A program made the position numbers and the translations under genes. Positions 7,345 to 18,244 of a stretch of DNA of 21,238 nt are shown here, one piece after another. This DNA is from Microbacteriaceae bacterium UBA4731 (GTDB lineage Bacteria; Actinomycetota; Actinomycetes; Actinomycetales; Microbacteriaceae), in assembly GCA_002404115.1 (NCBI GenBank), contig DHJB01000072.1, positions 15,534-36,771 of the forward strand, read 5' to 3'. Under the pieces are notes generated by a model that had not been told where the DNA came from, did no database searches, and saw nothing but the letters and a program-made list of their open reading frames with translations. Positions within the stretch are counted from its first letter, which is position 1; each line of letters starts with the position of its first letter.

Positions 7345-8046
7345 CTACAGGGCGCGCGCGAGTGCCTCCGCGTGAGACGTGCCCGCCGACGCCGCGTCGA
7401 CGCTGGGTCCGTAGTAGCCGAGGAGGTAGTCATGCATGATGCGGCGGCACTCGGCGATGAAGCGCTCGTCACCCTGAGCGTTCGTCTGGAAGGCGCGCGA
7501 CAGGAGAGCATCCGCCATTTCGACGGTGATCTCGAGTCGGAAGATCAGATCGGGACCGGCGGGCAGTCCGAACTCTTCGGCGAGGACGCCGGCCATCCGA
7601 CGGGCGAAGAAGCCGGACTCGATCTCATCGGAGTCGGTCGCGCGCTCGCGGTCGGCGAAGTGCAGGATGCGGAATCCCGCTTCGGAACGGTAGAGGCCAA
7701 CGAACGCGGTGACCGCGCAGTCGACGGCGTCCCACCAGGTGTCCGGTGCGCGAATGCCCAGTTCCTCGATGACGCGCTGCCGGAACCGCAGCACCGCGCG
7801 CTCGCGCAGGGCGTGCAGGACGGCCACCCGGTCGGGGTAGTAGCGGTAGACCGTGCCGATCGACGCTCCGGCACGCTCGGCCACCATCGCCGTTGTGATG
7901 CGGTCGAACCCGACCTCGTCGACGACCGCGGCGGCGGCATCGAGCAGGGCGGAAAGGCGCGCAGCGCTGCGCTGCTGCATGGGCTCAGTGCGAATCTGCT
8001 GGCTGGGGGCAGCTGACTCATCACCGAAGAGGTCACTAAGCGACAC
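7345..8046 (-). CDS. TetR-family transcriptional regulator
   Basis: This is a 233-residue one-component repressor. The amino-terminal DNA-binding domain covers about residues 26-75 and includes the family pattern ITTAMVAERAGASIGTVYRYY, with the helix-turn-helix at 50-70. The remaining helical region is the ligand-binding and dimerisation domain and gives no clue to the effector. The first 25 residues are a polar extension before the domain. The start is GTG at 8046 with AGGAGG nearby. It is divergent from the APP1-type gene, and a perfect 5-3-5 dyad (8061-8073) lies 14 bases upstream of its start codon, so autoregulation and control of the neighbour are plausible. It ends 161 bases before the osmoprotectant operon on the same strand, and a link to that operon cannot be excluded. 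Confidence 0.92.
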   Translation of the reverse strand: MSLSDLFGDESAAPSQQIRTEPMQQRSAARLSALLDAAAAVVDEVGFDRITTAMVAERAGASIGTVYRYYPDRVAVLHALRERAVLRFRQRVIEELGIRAPDTWWDAVDCAVTAFVGLYRSEAGFRILHFADRERATDSDEIESGFFARRMAGVLAEEFGLPAGPDLIFRLEITVEMADALLSRAFQTNAQGDERFIAECRRIMHDYLLGYYGPSVDAASAGTSHAEALARAL

Positions 8047-8060
8047 TTTTCCTCCTGGAC

Positions 8061-8073
8061 GATTGGGACAATC
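8061..8073. promoter_or_regulatory. Putative TetR operator dyad
   Basis: GATTG-GGA-CAATC is a perfect inverted repeat between the divergent TetR and APP1-type genes. On the minus strand it overlaps a TAGGAT sequence (8076-8071) that could be the -10 box of the TetR gene, which is the position expected for self-repression. The repeat is seen; its use by this regulator is inferred. Confidence 0.5.
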
Positions 8074-8127
8074 CTAGGGGGGTAAGCGCCGAACCGGACG
8101 CAGCCTGGCGCGTGACAGACTGAGACT

Positions 8128-9198
8128 GTGTCAGATTTCACCGAAACGCCGACCGCGGGCACGCCCGCCGCGATAATGCACCGCGCGGCGCGCGCCGAAG
8201 ACTGGCTTCACGACAAGCGCGAGCGATTCGCCCGCAAGCGCGGCTACCTGCCCATTGTCATCCCGTACACGGGCTACGGGACGACCGGCTGGGTGCGCAT
8301 CCTCTGCCGCGTGCTGTTGTCGAAACCCCACCCGGTCGAAACGACGACCCTGCAGCCGCGCCGCCGCAGCAGCGGCAGCGATGCCGGCATCCGCGGCTGG
8401 CGCAGCTTCACGAGCGTGCCCGTCAACGATGTGACGGTCACGATCGAGATCAACGGGACCAGCCACCACGTGCGCGCGGATCGCGGCGGCGTCGTTGACA
8501 CGGTCGTGCCGGTCACCCTCACTCCGGGCTGGCACGTCGCTCTGCTGCACACCGAGAAGTCGGCATCGGTCGAGGCTCCCCTGTTCATCGTCGCCCCGAC
8601 CGTGCACCGCGGGATCATCTCCGACGTGGACGACACCGTCATGGTGACGACCCTCCCCCGGCCGCTCCTGGCGGCCTGGAACACCTTCGTGCTCGACGAA
8701 CACGCCCGGGTTCCCACGCCGGGCATGGCCGTGCTGCTGGACCGCCTCGCCGGCTCCATCCCCGGCGCGCCCGTCATCTACCTCTCCACCGGGGCGTGGA
8801 ACGTCGCCCCGACACTGACCCGGTTCCTTTCCCGCAACCTGTACCCGGCCGGCGCGCTGCTCCTCACCGACTGGGGACCCACCCACGACCGCTGGTTCCG
8901 CAGCGGGCGCGACCACAAACGGGCCAACTTGCGCCGGCTCGCCGTGGAGTTCCCGGCGATCCGCTGGATCCTCGTCGGCGACGACGGCCAGCACGACGAA
9001 GCGATCTACAGCGAATTCCAGCGCGACTTCCCCGGCAGCGTGGCCGCCGTCGCGATCCGACAGCTCTCCCCGAGCGAGGCAGTGCTGGCCGGCCGCCGCT
9101 CTCAGGATGCCGTGCGCGGCACCGAGGATGCGCCGTGGGTGTACGGGCCGGACGGAGCGAGCCTCTGCACCCAGCTCGCGGAGCGCGGCCTGCTCTAG
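8128..9198 (+). CDS. APP1-domain (DUF2183) protein, putative phosphatidate phosphatase
   Basis: This 356-residue protein carries the catalytic domain of yeast App1, a phosphatidate phosphatase of the HAD superfamily. HAD motif I is DVDDT at 166-170 (nucleophile D166). Motif II is LSTGAWN around 219-225. A conserved lysine in RDHKRANL is near 264. The acidic motif GDDGQHD is at 284-290, with the family ending SEFQRDFPG. The first 160 residues form a separate region with beta-strand character, as in bacterial homologues. The GTG at 8128 is the only sensible start before the conserved part. It has no signal peptide, so it is probably cytoplasmic. It stands alone, divergent from TetR and convergent with pyrD. 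The domain call is strong; phospholipid substrate and physiological role in bacteria are unproven. Confidence 0.9.
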   Translation: MSDFTETPTAGTPAAIMHRAARAEDWLHDKRERFARKRGYLPIVIPYTGYGTTGWVRILCRVLLSKPHPVETTTLQPRRRSSGSDAGIRGWRSFTSVPVNDVTVTIEINGTSHHVRADRGGVVDTVVPVTLTPGWHVALLHTEKSASVEAPLFIVAPTVHRGIISDVDDTVMVTTLPRPLLAAWNTFVLDEHARVPTPGMAVLLDRLAGSIPGAPVIYLSTGAWNVAPTLTRFLSRNLYPAGALLLTDWGPTHDRWFRSGRDHKRANLRRLAVEFPAIRWILVGDDGQHDEAIYSEFQRDFPGSVAAVAIRQLSPSEAVLAGRRSQDAVRGTEDAPWVYGPDGASLCTQLAERGLL

Positions 9199-9205
9199 CC
9201 GGCCG

Positions 9206-9221
9206 ACCCGTTCGCGGGTTT
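9206..9221 (+). terminator. Weak candidate terminator after the APP1-type gene
   Basis: ACCCG-TTCG-CGGGT is a five-base-pair hairpin with a four-base loop, followed by only two T residues, eight bases after the stop codon. It is short, so this is a tentative call. Confidence 0.35.
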
Positions 9222-9298
9222 GCCGGCACTGGTTGCCGGCACTGGCTGCCGGCACTGGCTGCCGACACTGGTTGCCGACACTGGCTGCCGGCGCCGAT
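9221..9298. repeat. 13-bp tandem repeat, about six copies
   Basis: Six head-to-tail units start at 9221, 9234, 9247, 9260, 9273 and 9286. The consensus is TGCCGGCACTGGY. The first three are nearly identical, units four and five have TGCCGACA, and the sixth is degenerate. The first eight bases, TGCCGGCA, are self-complementary, so the array is also a chain of small palindromes. It fills the gap between the convergent APP1-type and pyrD genes and stops two bases before the pyrD stop codon. Confidence 0.85.
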
Positions 9299-9300
9299 TG

Positions 9301-10344
9301 CTACTGCGCGGGTCGCCCGGGCAGCAGGCGGTCGAGCCCGCGGTTGATCTGGCGCGCCCAGAGCGGCCCGCGGTAGAGGAAGGCCGTGTAGCCCTGCACG
9401 AGCGTGGCTCCGGCGGCCAGCCGTTCAGCGACCTGCTCGGCCGTCTCGACGCCGCCGACGGAGATCACGCAGAGTTCGCGCGGCACGGTGGCGCGGATCA
9501 GCCGGAGCACGGCGAGCGAGCGCTCGGCGAGCGGCGCCCCGGAGAGCCCGCCGGCGCCGGCGGCGGCGACCGTGGCGGCATCCGTCTTGAGGCCGGCGCG
9601 GGACAGCGTCGTGTTCGTGGCGATGATGCCGTCGAGTCCCAGCTCGACGACGAGCTGGGAGATGCGGGTGACCTCATCGTCGGCCAGGTCGGGGGCGATC
9701 TTCACGAGCAGCGGGGTGGCGCCGGCGCGGGCCTTGACCGCCGTGAGCAGCGGTGCCAGCTGGTCCAGTTCCTGCAGCCCGCGCAGGCCGGGAGTGTTCG
9801 GCGAACTCACGTTGACCACGAGGTAGTCAGCGAGGGGGGCGAGGATGGCCGTGCTGACGAGGTAGTCGGCGGTGGCATCCTCGACCGCGGTGACGCGGCT
9901 CTTGCCGATGTTGATTCCGAGGACCGGCCTGCCGGGCGTGGCTCGCACGCGGGCGAGACGGTAGCGCGCGGCGCTCGCTCCGCCGTTGTTGAAGCCCATC
10001 CGGTTGATCACCGCACGGTCGGGAATCAGCCGGAACAGGCGCGGCTTCGGGTTTCCGGGCTGCGCGACGGCGGTGAGGGTGCCCACCTCGATGTGGCCGA
10101 AGCCGAGCCGGCCGAGGCCGATGACCGCTTTGCCGTCCTTGTCGAAGCCGGCGGCGAGGCCGAACGGCGAGTCGAAACGCAGGCCCAGCGTCTCGACGCT
10201 GAGGTCGGTCCGCGGCCTGGTGAACCGGTGCACGAGGCGGCCGACCCCGAGTCGCGGCAGCGCCCTGATCACGTCGAAGGCGAGGTGGTGTGCGCGTTCC
10301 GGGTCGAGCCGGGTGAGAACGAGCGAGAAGAAGAGAGGGTACAT
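9301..10344 (-). CDS. pyrD: Dihydroorotate dehydrogenase (quinone), class 2
   Basis: PyrD oxidises dihydroorotate to orotate in de novo pyrimidine synthesis and passes electrons through FMN to the membrane quinone pool. The 347-residue length and the amino-terminal membrane-associating helices (MYPLFFSLVLTRLDPERAHH) mark class 2. The barrel follows: FGLAAGFDKDG at 61-71, INRMGFNN at 113-120, and NVSSPNTPGLR at 178-188 with S181 as catalytic base. KIAPDL is at 215-220, TNTT at 243-246, and SVGGVE with LVQGYTAFLYRGP forms the FMN phosphate site. The ATG at 10344 lies nine bases after the nrdR stop, without a good Shine-Dalgarno, so it is probably coupled to nrdR. It is last in the hisD-nrdR-pyrD set and converges on the APP1-type gene. 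Confidence 0.97.
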   Translation of the reverse strand: MYPLFFSLVLTRLDPERAHHLAFDVIRALPRLGVGRLVHRFTRPRTDLSVETLGLRFDSPFGLAAGFDKDGKAVIGLGRLGFGHIEVGTLTAVAQPGNPKPRLFRLIPDRAVINRMGFNNGGASAARYRLARVRATPGRPVLGINIGKSRVTAVEDATADYLVSTAILAPLADYLVVNVSSPNTPGLRGLQELDQLAPLLTAVKARAGATPLLVKIAPDLADDEVTRISQLVVELGLDGIIATNTTLSRAGLKTDAATVAAAGAGGLSGAPLAERSLAVLRLIRATVPRELCVISVGGVETAEQVAERLAAGATLVQGYTAFLYRGPLWARQINRGLDRLLPGRPAQ

Positions 10345-10353
10345 GCCGGGCGC

Positions 10354-10848
10354 TTACAGCTCGCCAGAGACGGCCGGGGCGGGGATGCCTGCCTCCGGTT
10401 CGCCGTGTTGGGCGCGCAGCTGGGTGATGGCGTCTTCGAAATCTTCCAGCGAATCGAAGGCCTGGTAGACGCTCGCGAACCGCAGGTACGCCACCTCGTC
10501 GAGTTCGCGCAGCGGCGCCAGGATGGCCAGGCCGATGTCGTTCGCGTCGATCTGAGAGGCACCGGTCTGCCGCACGGTCTCTTCGACCTTCTGCGCGAGC
10601 AGTGCGAGGTCGGAGTCGGTCACCGGGCGGCCCTGGCATGCCTTGCGCACGCCGGAGACGATCTTCTCCCGGCTGAACGGCTCGACCACGCCGCTGCGCT
10701 TGATCACGTTCAGGCTGGCGGTCTCTGTGGTGCTGAAACGGCGTCCGCATTCCGGGCACTGGCGCCGGCGGCGGATGGAAAGTCCGTCGTCGCTCGTGCG
10801 TGAGTCAATGACTCGGGAGTCCGGGTGGCGACAGAACGGGCAGAACAT
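10354..10848 (-). CDS. nrdR: Transcriptional repressor NrdR
   Basis: NrdR senses ATP/dATP and represses ribonucleotide reductase genes. The 164-residue protein has the zinc ribbon at the front (C3, C6, C31, C34 in [17 protein letters not shown] and [10 protein letters not shown]). An ATP-cone covers about 46-136, with the typical [20 protein letters not shown] and [12 protein letters not shown]. The last 25 residues are a short variable tail. The ATG at 10848 leaves a 69-base gap to hisD upstream. A TAGGCT box ends ten bases before the start codon, so a short-leader or leaderless message is possible. No NrdR box was seen next to it, and no nrd reductase gene lies in the window. Confidence 0.97.
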   Translation of the reverse strand: MFCPFCRHPDSRVIDSRTSDDGLSIRRRRQCPECGRRFSTTETASLNVIKRSGVVEPFSREKIVSGVRKACQGRPVTDSDLALLAQKVEETVRQTGASQIDANDIGLAILAPLRELDEVAYLRFASVYQAFDSLEDFEDAITQLRAQHGEPEAGIPAPAVSGEL

Positions 10849-10857
10849 TGTGCTTCC

Positions 10858-10863
10858 AGCCTA
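10858..10863 (-). promoter_or_regulatory. Candidate -10 box for nrdR
   Basis: TAGGCT on the minus strand sits ten bases upstream of the nrdR ATG and fits the actinobacterial TANNNT pattern. The same hexamer lies at the same distance before hisD. No good -35 is seen. Confidence 0.35.
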
Positions 10864-10893
10864 TCGTGTCGGTGATCGGGTCGTGCGGCTGTG

Positions 10894-10914
10894 CCTGGGG
10901 CCGTTGCCCCTAGG
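10894..10914 (-). terminator. Weak hairpin in the hisD-nrdR gap
   Basis: GGGGC (10897-10901) and GCCCC (10906-10910) form a stem that extends to CCT/AGG with a single-base bulge. It follows the hisD stop within a few bases on the minus strand but has no T-run. It may only attenuate read-through into nrdR. Confidence 0.3.
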
Positions 10915-10917
10915 GTG

Positions 10918-12228
10918 CTACTCCCCCGCGAACCGCGCCGTGACGGCGTCGCCGTGGGCCGGCAGAGCCTCGGCGTGGGACAGCGCCGCGATGTGGCCGG
11001 CGACGGCGCGCAGGGCGTCCCGGTTGTAGCGCACCACCTGCTGGGGCCGGAGGAACGTGTACGCGCCGAGTCCGGAGGAAAAGCGCGCCTGCCCGCCGGT
11101 GGGCAGCACGTGGTTGGAGCCGGCGGCGTAGTCGCCGAGGCTGACGGGCGAATGCGGGCCGAGGAAGATCGCCCCGGCGTTCTCGATCGACTGGAGCACG
11201 GCATCCGGGTCCGTCGTCTGGATCTCCAGGTGCTCCGGCCCGAAGGCGTTGCTGAACGCCGCGGCCGCGGCAAGGTCGTCGACCAGCACGATGGCCGACT
11301 GCCGGCCGCTGAGGGAGGCGGTCACCCGTTCGCTGTGGGTCGTGGATGCCGCGAGTTCGGTCAGGCGCGCCTCGACGGCGTCGGCGAGCACTGTCGAGTC
11401 GGTGACGAGCACGGCCGCCGCGAGTTCGTCGTGCTCGGCCTGGCTGACCAGGTCGGCCGCGACGAGCAGGGGGTCGGCCGCGTCATCCGCGATGACGAGG
11501 ATGTCGGTGGGCCCGGCCTCGGCGTCGATGCCGGCCTGGCCGCGTACCAGGCGTTTGGCGGCGGCGACGTAGACGTTGCCTGGACCGGTGACGAGTTGCA
11601 CCGAGTCGAGCCCGATGCCGGGGACGCCGTAGGCGAAGGCGCCGATCGCTCCGGCACCGCCCATGGCATAGATCTCATCGACGCCGAGCAGCCCGGCGAC
11701 GGCGAGGATGGTGGGGTGCACGCGGCCGCCGAAGTTGCTCTGCGGCGGCGAGGCGAGGGCGATCGATGACACGCCGGCCACCTGCGCCGGCACGACGTTC
11801 ATGACGACGCTCGACGGGTAGACGGCCTTGCCGCCCGGCACGTACAGGCCGACCCGGTTGATCGGTTGCCAGCGCTGGGTGATGACGGCGCCGTCGGCGA
11901 TCGTCGTGTCGACTCGCGCCGGGACCTGGGCTGCGCTCGCGAGTCGCACCCGGCGAATCGTCTCTTCGATGGCCGTGCGAACGGCAGGGTCGAGCCCGGC
12001 CAGCGCCTCGTCGATGTGGCTTTGCGGCACGCGGACGTGGTCCGGGCGCACCCGGTCGAGGCGCTCGGCCTGGTCGAGCAGCGCCGCTTCTCCCCTGGCT
12101 CGCACGTCGTGGATCAGCTCGGCCGCAATGTCGCTGGCCGACGTCACGTCGGTGAGGGCGCGCGGCACGGCGGCCAGCAGTTCGGCCGGCGTCGGCCGGG
12201 TTCCTCTGAGGTCAATTGTCTGAATCAT
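10918..12228 (-). CDS. hisD: Histidinol dehydrogenase
   Basis: HisD catalyses the last two steps of histidine synthesis, NAD-dependent oxidation of histidinol to histidine, using zinc. The 436-residue protein is full length. Signatures in order are GLYVPGG at 127-133, GPGNVYV at 215-221 and the family motif GIDAEAGPTDILVIAD at 233-248. Zinc-site SQAEHD follows at 262-267 (Q263, H266), then the catalytic pair E332-H333 in FGPEHLEI, and D366 in GDYAAGSNHVLPTGG. The ATG at 12228 is ten bases after a TAGGCT -10-like box. Other his genes are not adjacent in the transcribed direction; nrdR and pyrD follow instead. The gene is divergent from the flavin-reductase-family gene. Confidence 0.98.
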   Translation of the reverse strand: MIQTIDLRGTRPTPAELLAAVPRALTDVTSASDIAAELIHDVRARGEAALLDQAERLDRVRPDHVRVPQSHIDEALAGLDPAVRTAIEETIRRVRLASAAQVPARVDTTIADGAVITQRWQPINRVGLYVPGGKAVYPSSVVMNVVPAQVAGVSSIALASPPQSNFGGRVHPTILAVAGLLGVDEIYAMGGAGAIGAFAYGVPGIGLDSVQLVTGPGNVYVAAAKRLVRGQAGIDAEAGPTDILVIADDAADPLLVAADLVSQAEHDELAAAVLVTDSTVLADAVEARLTELAASTTHSERVTASLSGRQSAIVLVDDLAAAAAFSNAFGPEHLEIQTTDPDAVLQSIENAGAIFLGPHSPVSLGDYAAGSNHVLPTGGQARFSSGLGAYTFLRPQQVVRYNRDALRAVAGHIAALSHAEALPAHGDAVTARFAGE

Positions 12229-12237
12229 GGCGGGAAC

Positions 12238-12243
12238 AGCCTA
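12238..12243 (-). promoter_or_regulatory. Candidate -10 box for hisD
   Basis: TAGGCT on the minus strand ends ten bases upstream of the hisD ATG. Transcription would then start within about three bases of the start codon, implying a near-leaderless message; no Shine-Dalgarno is visible in between. There is no clear -35. Confidence 0.4.
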
Positions 12244-12301
12244 ACCGCCAACATCCGGCGCACGGGAATAGTGTGACGCCTGAGAAGATTGACGCACTCG
12301 T

Positions 12302-12844
12302 ATGGACGACATAACCGCACCCCAGCCCGCCGCCCCTTCCCTGGAGGGTGACCCGAACGCGCCCGCCGACCTCGCCGCCTTCAAGCACGCGTTCCGGCGT
12401 CACGCCGCCGGCGTTGCGGTGATCACCGCGCTCCGGAGCGACGGCACCCCGGTCGGCTTCACGGCCACCTCGCTCGCATCGCTCGCCGCCGTCCCGCCCC
12501 TGGCCACGTTCAACATGGCCCGCTCGGCCAGCGCCTGGCCGGCGATCGTGGAGAGCGACCGGGTCGTCATCCACCTGCTCGGTGCCCGCAATCGAGCCGT
12601 TGCAGAGAAGATGTCGGGCCCGAATGAACAGCGCTTCGAGGGAGACCACTGGCACGTCGGGCCGCACGGCCTGCCGGTGCTCAACGACGTGACGTCGTGG
12701 ATGGTCGGGCGCATCATCCAGCGCATCCCGGTGCACAACAACGCCGTCGTCGTGGTGCAGATCGAGGAGGGCGGCGCCGGCGTCGACGACGAGGCCCTGC
12801 TGTACCACGAACGCACCTACCGCGTTCCGGGCGCGACGGTCTAG
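12302..12844 (+). CDS. Flavin reductase family protein (FMN-binding split barrel)
   Basis: This 180-residue protein matches the HpaC/flavin-reductase domain. After a 22-residue Pro/Ala-rich leader comes FKHAFRRHAAGVAVITA (27-43). The flavin-contact region GFTATSLASLAAVPPLATFNM is at about 52-72, and SASAWPAI precedes the middle of the barrel. Such proteins reduce FMN or FAD with NAD(P)H for a partner monooxygenase, or act as stand-alone flavoproteins. No monooxygenase gene is nearby, so the partner is unknown. The ATG at 12302 has only a weak purine stretch upstream; TAGTGT at 12269-12274 could be its -10. It is a single gene, divergent from hisD, followed by a repeat-rich gap. Confidence 0.88.
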   Translation: MDDITAPQPAAPSLEGDPNAPADLAAFKHAFRRHAAGVAVITALRSDGTPVGFTATSLASLAAVPPLATFNMARSASAWPAIVESDRVVIHLLGARNRAVAEKMSGPNEQRFEGDHWHVGPHGLPVLNDVTSWMVGRIIQRIPVHNNAVVVVQIEEGGAGVDDEALLYHERTYRVPGATV

Positions 12845-12852
12845 CTCCTCGC

Positions 12853-12920
12853 CGAGATTGACCGCTGCGGTCGAGAGTGCCTGGTGTGCCGGTCAATCTC
12901 GACCGGAACGGTCAATCTCG
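12853..12920. repeat. Cluster of GAGATTGACCG inverted repeats
   Basis: CGAGATTGACCG occurs once forward (12853-12864) and twice as its exact reverse complement (12890-12901 and 12909-12920). Two perfect 5-3-5 dyads, GACCG-CTG-CGGTC (12860-12872) and GACCG-GAA-CGGTC (12901-12913), lie within the same 68 bases. It begins nine bases after the flavin-reductase stop, so folding of the forward copy with either reverse copy could also help end transcription, although no T-run follows. Confidence 0.75.
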
Positions 12921-13142
12921 AGGTGGTTCGGCGCGGAGACTGCGGCGCTCGCCCTCGGCCACGACGGCTTCCTCCGGCGTCGGTGCGGTCCCGCCAGGGT
13001 GTGCCGGCTGCCACCACCGGCCGGCCCCGTCGACCGAACGCGCCCCCGCGAACCCGCAGTAGTGGTCGCTTCGACGCCCGCATAACGACCACGAGTGCAG
13101 TCTCGCGGGGAGGAGGAGGGGGAGGAGGAGGAGGAGGGCGCG
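12921..13142. other. Gene-free GC-rich stretch with a further inverted repeat
   Basis: The rest of the 298-base convergent gap between the flavin-reductase gene and the RibD-C-type gene has no credible gene. Its open frames have Arg/Pro/Ser-rich shadow composition and no ribosome sites. It contains the inverted repeat GTGGTCG (13062-13068) with CGACCAC (13086-13092), with a 17-base loop, and then the purine tract described separately. Confidence 0.55.
13107..13138 (+). repeat. Pure purine (GGA)n tract
   Basis: There are 32 consecutive G/A bases built from GGA and GGGG units, ending four bases before the stop codon of the RibD-C-type gene. Repeated GG and GGGG runs could form a quadruplex on the plus strand. 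The minus-strand transcript would carry a C/U-rich tail here. Confidence 0.8.
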
Positions 13143-13703
13143 TCAGGCGGCGGGGCGGTAGCGCAGGTAGACCATGCCATTGCCGAAACGGCGCTCGTCC
13201 AGCAGGTCGAGCTTCAGCCGGACGCCGCCCGGGAGGAACCGTTTGCCGCCTCCCACCACGACGGGCGCGACGACCAGGCGGTACTCGTCGACCAGGCCGG
13301 CCGTGATTGCCTGTGCGGCGAGGTCTGCGCCGCCCAGGGTGATGTCACGCGCCGCTGCCGTCTTCAGCCGCCGGATGGCTTCTGGGTCGAAGTCGCGCTC
13401 GATCCTCGTGCGGGCGCTGGACACCGCCTGCAGAGTCTTCGAGTACACGACCTTGTCGGCCGCCTGCCAGATCCTCGCGAAGTCGTACACAACGGGCGGC
13501 TGGTCGGCGAGGGTGTGCGCGGTTTCCCAGAACACCATCGTCTCGTACATCCGGCGCCCGTAGAGGTAGGTGCCGGCCGGCCGCTCGAGGTCGTTGACGA
13601 AGCCGTGCACTTCTTCGTCGGGCACGGCCCAGTCGAAGTTGCCGTTCTCGTCCGCCACGTAACCGTCAAGCGACGTGATCCCGGTGTAGGTCAGTTGGGC
13701 CAT
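13143..13703 (-). CDS. Dihydrofolate reductase-fold protein (RibD C-terminal family)
   Basis: This 186-residue protein has the RibD-C/DHFR-like fold. SLDGYVAD at 11-18 follows the first strand. YLYGRRMYETM near 46-56 matches the NADPH-binding turn. The region from DITLGGADLAAQAITAGLVDEY to VVVGGGKRFL is the characteristic carboxy-terminal part. It is not FolA (length and motifs differ) and lacks the deaminase half of RibD. These stand-alone proteins are usually annotated as dihydrofolate reductase family reductases of unknown substrate. The ATG at 13703 has GAAAGG upstream. It lies 38 bases after dnaE on the same strand and could be the last gene of that long transcript. Substrate unknown. 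Confidence 0.88.
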   Translation of the reverse strand: MAQLTYTGITSLDGYVADENGNFDWAVPDEEVHGFVNDLERPAGTYLYGRRMYETMVFWETAHTLADQPPVVYDFARIWQAADKVVYSKTLQAVSSARTRIERDFDPEAIRRLKTAAARDITLGGADLAAQAITAGLVDEYRLVVAPVVVGGGKRFLPGGVRLKLDLLDERRFGNGMVYLRYRPAA

Positions 13704-13741
13704 GGTGAGCCTTTCTTCGCGTGAACCCTGGCGTTACGGCA

Positions 13742-17281
<3,540 letters not shown>

Positions 17282-17316
17282 GACTGCTCCGAATACGTTG
17301 GTGGTGGTGTTCCAGC

Positions 17317-18237
17317 TTAATCGCCGCGGAGGACAGAGAGCGCGTGCGCCAGGTCCGGCGGGTGCGGCGCGTTGAACGTGACGCGCTCCCGCGAGTCCGG
17401 GTGTTCGAACGACAGCTGCGTGGCGTGCAGCCACTGCCTGGTGAGCCCGAGCCTGGCCGAAATCGACGGGTCGGCCCCATACATGGCGTCGCCGACGCAC
17501 GGATGCCGCTGGGCCGCCATGTGCACGCGGATCTGGTGCGTGCGGCCGGTCTCCAGGTGGATCTCGAGTAGCGACGCCGACGGGAACGCCTCGAGGGTCT
17601 CGTAGTGGGTCACGGAGTGCTTGCCGCCGGCGACGACGGCGAATTTCCAGTCGGAGCGCGGGTGGCGTCCGATCGGTCCCTCGATCGTGCCGGAGAGCGG
17701 GTCTGGGTGGCCCTGCACGACGGCGTGGTAGATCTTGTCCACCTCGCGGTCGTGGAAGGCCCGCTTGAGCGCCGTGTAGGCGGCCTCGGACTTGGCGACG
17801 ACCATCAGGCCGCTGGTGCCGACGTCGAGCCGCTGCACGATCCCGGCGCGTTCGGCGGCGCCGGATGTCGCGATGCGGTAGCCGGCGGCGGAGAGCGCAC
17901 CGAGCACCGTCGGGCCGGTCCAGCCGACGCTCGGGTGGGCGGCAACGCCCGGGGGTTTGTTGATCACGACGATGCTCTCGTCGTCGTGCACGATGGTCAG
18001 GTCCGGCACCGGGATCGGCACGATCTGCACCGCGTCCTTGGGCTGCCAGTTGACCTCGAGCCAGGCGCCGGCACGGAGCCGGTCGGACTTGCCGACTACG
18101 GCGCCGTCGAGGGTGACTCCGCCGGCCTCGGCGATCTCGGCCGCGAGGCTGCGGGAGAAGCCGAACAGCCGGGCGAGCCCGGCGTCGACGCGCACGCCGT
18201 CGAGGCCATCCGGCAGGGGAAGGGAACGTGTTTCCAT
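17317..18237 (-). CDS. RluA/RluD-family pseudouridine synthase
   Basis: This 306-residue enzyme isomerises uridine to pseudouridine in RNA, most likely 23S rRNA. An S4-like RNA-binding region covers about residues 14-62, followed by the catalytic domain. [13 protein letters not shown] is at 91-103, the catalytic motif [13 protein letters not shown] has D138, and the later [13 protein letters not shown] and [10 protein letters not shown] are typical. I start it at ATG 18237, seven bases after the lspA stop; a TTG at 18255 in frame would add six residues and overlap lspA by 11 bases. It sits between lspA and dnaE, a common actinobacterial order. RluD is the likeliest specificity, but family members differ in target uridines, so no symbol is given. 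Confidence 0.94.
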   Translation of the reverse strand: METRSLPLPDGLDGVRVDAGLARLFGFSRSLAAEIAEAGGVTLDGAVVGKSDRLRAGAWLEVNWQPKDAVQIVPIPVPDLTIVHDDESIVVINKPPGVAAHPSVGWTGPTVLGALSAAGYRIATSGAAERAGIVQRLDVGTSGLMVVAKSEAAYTALKRAFHDREVDKIYHAVVQGHPDPLSGTIEGPIGRHPRSDWKFAVVAGGKHSVTHYETLEAFPSASLLEIHLETGRTHQIRVHMAAQRHPCVGDAMYGADPSISARLGLTRQWLHATQLSFEHPDSRERVTFNAPHPPDLAHALSVLRGD

Positions 18238-18244
18238 GGTCGGG

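Noticed and set aside
9221..9298. CRISPR array
   Set aside because: The 13-base units are directly adjacent with no spacers, and no cas gene is present, so it is a plain tandem repeat.
9220..10803. Plus-strand open frame of 527 codons opposite pyrD and nrdR
   Set aside because: It is antisense to two well-recognised enzymes, with shadow composition; its start falls in the 13-bp tandem array.
12845..13142. Small protein gene in the convergent gap
   Set aside because: Open frames here are Arg/Pro/Ser-rich, overlap inverted repeats and the purine tract, lack ribosome sites and show no recognisable domain.
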